The notes beneath the pieces are model-generated. The model ran no database searches, was not told the origin of the DNA, and saw nothing but the letters and a program-made list of their open reading frames with translations. Shown piece by piece: positions 13,276 through 15,633 of a stretch of 15,633 nt of DNA. Every line of letters starts with the position of its first letter. Within the stretch, counting starts at the first letter, position 1. Source of the DNA: JACZQZ01 sp046756945 (GTDB lineage: Bacteria; Pseudomonadota; Alphaproteobacteria; Rhodospirillales; 2-02-FULL-58-16); assembly GCA_046756945.1 (NCBI GenBank), contig JBHHXI010000072.1, forward strand, positions 1 to 15,633, written 5' to 3'. A program made the translations under genes and the position numbers.

Positions 13276-13842
13276 CTACAGCATCGACGAGGCCACGATG
13301 TCGATGCACACGCTGAGCACCAGGTCGAGCGCCACCAGCCCGACGGCGGTCACGGCGCCCACGTCCAATGCGACCTTGGCGATGAACCACCCGTAGACAA
13401 GGATGAGCGAGAGGGCGATCAGGCTCACCGGCCCCGCCGCCTCCGCCGGTATGACACCCGCCACCCCGGCCATGACGAGCGGCAGGTACAGCCCGTTCTG
13501 CAGCACCGAGGCCCAGTTGTAGGCGACGATGTAGCCCAGGTAGCGCTCCTCGCGTTTCAGCAGGCGCGCCACCGTCACCATGACCAGGGGAAAGGCGACC
13601 CAGGCGATGACGTAGGCGATGGACTGGACGGCGGCGAAGCGGACTCCGTCGACGGCCACCCCGCCCGCCGCGTAGCGCATGGCCAGCAGGACGGCGAACA
13701 CCGGCGCCACGATGACCGCGGCGAAAAAGGACCGCCAGAAACCGGCCAGGGAGGTCTCGAAACAGGTCATGCCGCGGGCGTCGAAACGGGCCAGCCGGTA
13801 GGCGCCGTACAGCGAGGTGGCCGCTTCCCGGGCGCTCAGCAT
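13276..13842 (-). CDS. Multi-pass membrane protein coupled to dapE, function unknown
   Basis: A 188-residue, very hydrophobic protein. After a short cytoplasmic-looking head (residues 1-34, with RLARFDARGMTCFETSLAGF) there are five or six predicted membrane segments at about 36-57, 69-92, 101-135 (one or two), 137-157 and 162-184. I know of no function, and I see no catalytic motif. The start is firm: its ATG overlaps the dapE stop as TAATG, so translation is probably coupled to dapE. A role linked to lysine/diaminopimelate metabolism (export, sensing) is only suggested by position. A distant Yip1-like or small transporter-like fold is possible but not shown. Confidence 0.75.
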   Translation of the reverse strand: MLSAREAATSLYGAYRLARFDARGMTCFETSLAGFWRSFFAAVIVAPVFAVLLAMRYAAGGVAVDGVRFAAVQSIAYVIAWVAFPLVMVTVARLLKREERYLGYIVAYNWASVLQNGLYLPLVMAGVAGVIPAEAAGPVSLIALSLILVYGWFIAKVALDVGAVTAVGLVALDLVLSVCIDIVASSML

Positions 13843-15002
13843 TATTCCGCTTCGGCGAAGAAGCCGTCGAGCACCGCCTGGTAGATGTCGGCGAGCGCGC
13901 GAACCTCGGCAACGGCCACGTTTTCGTCCACCTTGTGGGCGGTCTCGCCGGTGATCCCGAACTCCACCACCGGGCAGTGGTCCTTGATGAAGCGGGCGTC
14001 CGAGGTGCCGCCGGCGGTGGTCAGCTCCGGCGTCCGTCCGGTCACCTGCCTGACCGCGGACGCAACCAGGTCGCTCAACGGCCCGGGCGGGGTGAGGAAG
14101 GCCTCGCCCGAGACCTTCACCTGCAGATCGAAGCGCCCGCCGACGCCGGCGCAGCGCCCGGTCAGCCATGTTTCGACGTCACCGGCGGTGTGCCGGTCGT
14201 TGAAGCGGACGTTGAAACGGGCCTCGGCCCGGGCCGGGATCACGTTCGACGTGGGGTTGCCCACGTCGACCGACGTGATGGTCACCGTCGACGGCTGGAA
14301 ATGCTCCGTGCCGTCGTCGAGCGGCGTGCCGTCGATGGCGGCCAGCATCCGGATCAGGCGCGGAATCGGGTTGTCGGCCAGGTGCGGATAGGCGGCGTGG
14401 CCCTGGGTGCCGTGCACGGCCAGGCGGCCGTTGAGGCTGCCGCGCCGTCCGATCTTGATCATCTCGCCCAGCGCCGCCGGATTGGTCGGCTCGCCGACCA
14501 GGCAGGCGTCGATTGCTTCGCCCCGTCCCTTGAGCCACTCCAGGACCTTGGCGGTGCCGTTGACCGACGGGCCCTCCTCGTCGCCGGTGATCATCAGGCT
14601 GATGGAGGCGCCGAAGGCGGGGCCGCGCCGGGCGAGGAACCGCGACGCCGCGGCGACGAAGCAGGCGACGGCGCTTTTCATGTCCGCCGCGCCGCGCCCG
14701 TAAAGCCGGCCATCGGTCACATCGGCGGCGAAGGGATCGTGGGTCCACGCCGCCCTGTCGCCGGCCGGCACCACGTCCGTATGCCCGGCGAAGCAGAAAT
14801 TGGGGGCACCATCGCCGATGCGGGCATAGAGGTTGTCCACGTCCGCCGTCCCCGCCTCGGAAAAGGTCAGCCGGTGGCAGGCGAACCCGAGACGGCCGAG
14901 CGCCTCCTCCAGCACGTCGAGCGCCCCGGCGTCCTCGGGCGTGACGCTGGGACAGCGGATGAGCGCGCGGCTCAGGTCAAGAGGGTCGATGTTGTCGGTC
15001 AA
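13842..15002 (-). CDS. dapE: Succinyl-diaminopimelate desuccinylase, TTG start
   Basis: A 386-residue M20-family metallohydrolase that removes succinate from N-succinyl-LL-diaminopimelate, the step after DapC in lysine and peptidoglycan precursor synthesis. Metal ligands are H74 (in FAGHTDVVPAG), D107 (YGRGAADMKS), E143 (TGDEEGPSVNGT), E171 (VGEPTN) and H356 (GETAHKVDE). E142 is the general base. The dimerisation/lid domain carries RRGSLNGRLAVHGTQGHAAYP. No ATG or GTG is available near the expected N-terminus. TTG at 15002-15000 gives (M)TDNIDPLDLSRALIRCPSV, the right length for the family, and overlaps the dapD stop as TTGA. The open frame continuing to 15590 is only dapD read out of frame. 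Followed by the membrane protein through a TAATG overlap. Confidence 0.93.
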   Translation of the reverse strand: MTDNIDPLDLSRALIRCPSVTPEDAGALDVLEEALGRLGFACHRLTFSEAGTADVDNLYARIGDGAPNFCFAGHTDVVPAGDRAAWTHDPFAADVTDGRLYGRGAADMKSAVACFVAAASRFLARRGPAFGASISLMITGDEEGPSVNGTAKVLEWLKGRGEAIDACLVGEPTNPAALGEMIKIGRRGSLNGRLAVHGTQGHAAYPHLADNPIPRLIRMLAAIDGTPLDDGTEHFQPSTVTITSVDVGNPTSNVIPARAEARFNVRFNDRHTAGDVETWLTGRCAGVGGRFDLQVKVSGEAFLTPPGPLSDLVASAVRQVTGRTPELTTAGGTSDARFIKDHCPVVEFGITGETAHKVDENVAVAEVRALADIYQAVLDGFFAEAE

Positions 15003-15633
15003 TCTCTGAGCAGGTCGTTGATCGAGGTCTTGGAACGGGTTTTCTCGTCGACTCTTTTGACGATGACGGCGCAATAGAGCCCCGGCCCGGGGCTGCCGTC
15101 GGGCAGCGGCCGGCCCGGCAGGGTCCCCGAGACCACGACCGAGTACGCCGGGACGCGGCCATAGTGAACCTCGCCGGTGGCCCGGTCCACGATCTTGGTC
15201 GAGGCGCCGATGTAAACGCCCATGGACAGCACCGAGCCCTCTTCGACGATCACCCCTTCCGCGACCTCGGCGCGGGCGCCGATGAAGCAGTTGTCCTCGA
15301 TGATCACCGGGCCCGCCTGCAGGGGCTCGAGCACGCCGCCGATGCCGGCGCCGCCGGAAATGTGGCAGTCCCGGCCGATCTGCGCGCACGAGCCGACGGT
15401 GGCCCAGGTGTCGACCATGGTGCCGCCGCCGACGTGGGCGCCCAGGTTGACGAAGCACGGCATCAGCACGACGCCGGGCGCGATGTAGGCGGAACGCCGC
15501 ACCACGCAGGTGGGCACGGCGCGGAACCCGGCGGCCTGGAACCGGGCCGTGTCCCAGCCGTCGAACTTGGACGGCACCTTGTCGAACCACTGGGCGCTCC
15601 CCGGTCCGCCGGCGATGGGCGCGGTGTCGGTAA
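14999..15633 (-). CDS. dapD: Tetrahydrodipicolinate N-succinyltransferase, C-terminal part
   Basis: The last 210 or so residues of DapD, cut by the window edge; the full protein is usually about 275-285 residues. It transfers succinyl from succinyl-CoA to tetrahydrodipicolinate, the first step of the succinylase branch. The visible part begins TDTAPIAGG, then VPSKFDGWDTARFQAAGF. The left-handed beta-helix of hexapeptide repeats has the family signature blocks MPCFVNLGAHVGGGTMVDTW, ATVGSCAQIG, GGVLEPLQAGPVIIEDNCFI and GARAEVAEGVIVEEGSVLSM. The tail KTRSKTSINDLLRD is intact. A GTG at 15577 is internal, since family-like sequence continues upstream of it to the edge. Its TGA overlaps the TTG start of dapE. 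Confidence 0.95.
   Translation of the reverse strand, partial: TDTAPIAGGPGSAQWFDKVPSKFDGWDTARFQAAGFRAVPTCVVRRSAYIAPGVVLMPCFVNLGAHVGGGTMVDTWATVGSCAQIGRDCHISGGAGIGGVLEPLQAGPVIIEDNCFIGARAEVAEGVIVEEGSVLSMGVYIGASTKIVDRATGEVHYGRVPAYSVVVSGTLPGRPLPDGSPGPGLYCAVIVKRVDEKTRSKTSINDLLRD

Noticed and set aside
12317..13912. A 531-codon minus-strand frame antisense to truA
   Set aside because: truA has all family motifs on the plus strand, and this product is low-complexity Arg/Gly/Ala-rich.
13935..15077. A 380-codon plus-strand frame opposite dapE
   Set aside because: Antisense to a complete dapE with intact metal ligands; no recognisable domain.
14999..15577. dapD read as a complete gene starting at the GTG at 15577
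   Set aside because: Family-like sequence (WFDK-VPSKF) continues upstream of this codon to the window edge, so the gene is cut by the edge and the GTG is internal.
15003..15590. Upstream part of the open dapE frame
   Set aside because: It overlaps dapD out of frame, and the translation is low-complexity; dapE is best started at the TTG at 15002.

Overview
The window is GC-rich DNA with tightly packed housekeeping genes, and it reads as part of an alphaproteobacterial chromosome, plausibly of the Rhodospirillales type. The reasons are gene order (ybaB-recR; rmuC; def-fmt-truA; dapD-dapE convergent to truA), protein wording typical of that class, and one promoter with a perfect TTAA-N7-TTAA box of the kind bound by the alphaproteobacterial regulator CtrA. 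No species can be named from sequence alone. I see no tRNA, rRNA, CRISPR array, insertion sequence or phage gene.

Layout. Positions 1-262 are non-coding and hold a strong hairpin, a short palindrome and a good sigma70-type promoter. They lead into an exported LysM-like/M23 cell-wall endopeptidase (263-1603) that ends at an intrinsic terminator. Next is a divergent accessory pair: a 664-residue one-component regulator (winged helix + BTAD + TolB-N-like domain + TPRs, minus strand, 1759-3753) and a small exported pentapeptide-repeat protein (3930-4370). Their shared promoter carries the CtrA-like box. A DnaQ-fold 3'-5' exonuclease (minus, 4462-5292) is divergent from ybaB-recR (5365-6348). A 345-bp non-coding stretch and a small four-cysteine exported protein of unknown function (6694-6999) follow.

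The second half has rmuC and a CNT-family nucleoside transporter on the minus strand (7161-9528), divergent from def-fmt (9647-11205). A conserved-looking 370-residue soluble protein of unknown function (minus, 11197-12309) overlaps the 3' end of fmt and separates it from truA (12479-13216). The window closes with a minus-strand operon dapD-dapE-membrane protein (15633 down to 13276). Its genes overlap by TTGA and TAATG junctions, and dapE is best read as starting at TTG.

How the genes work together: def and fmt handle N-terminal formyl-methionine at the two ends of translation, and truA modifies tRNA. dapD and dapE are consecutive steps of the succinylase branch of lysine/meso-diaminopimelate synthesis, which feeds the peptidoglycan that the M23 enzyme would cut. 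recR, ybaB, rmuC and the exonuclease concern DNA repair or nucleoid upkeep. The most novel-looking unit is the regulator/pentapeptide pair with its 11-bp-phased TTAACG repeats. Other points worth a second look are the 12-bp inverted repeat between def and fmt, the CNT binding-site substitutions, and the unknown gene between fmt and truA.
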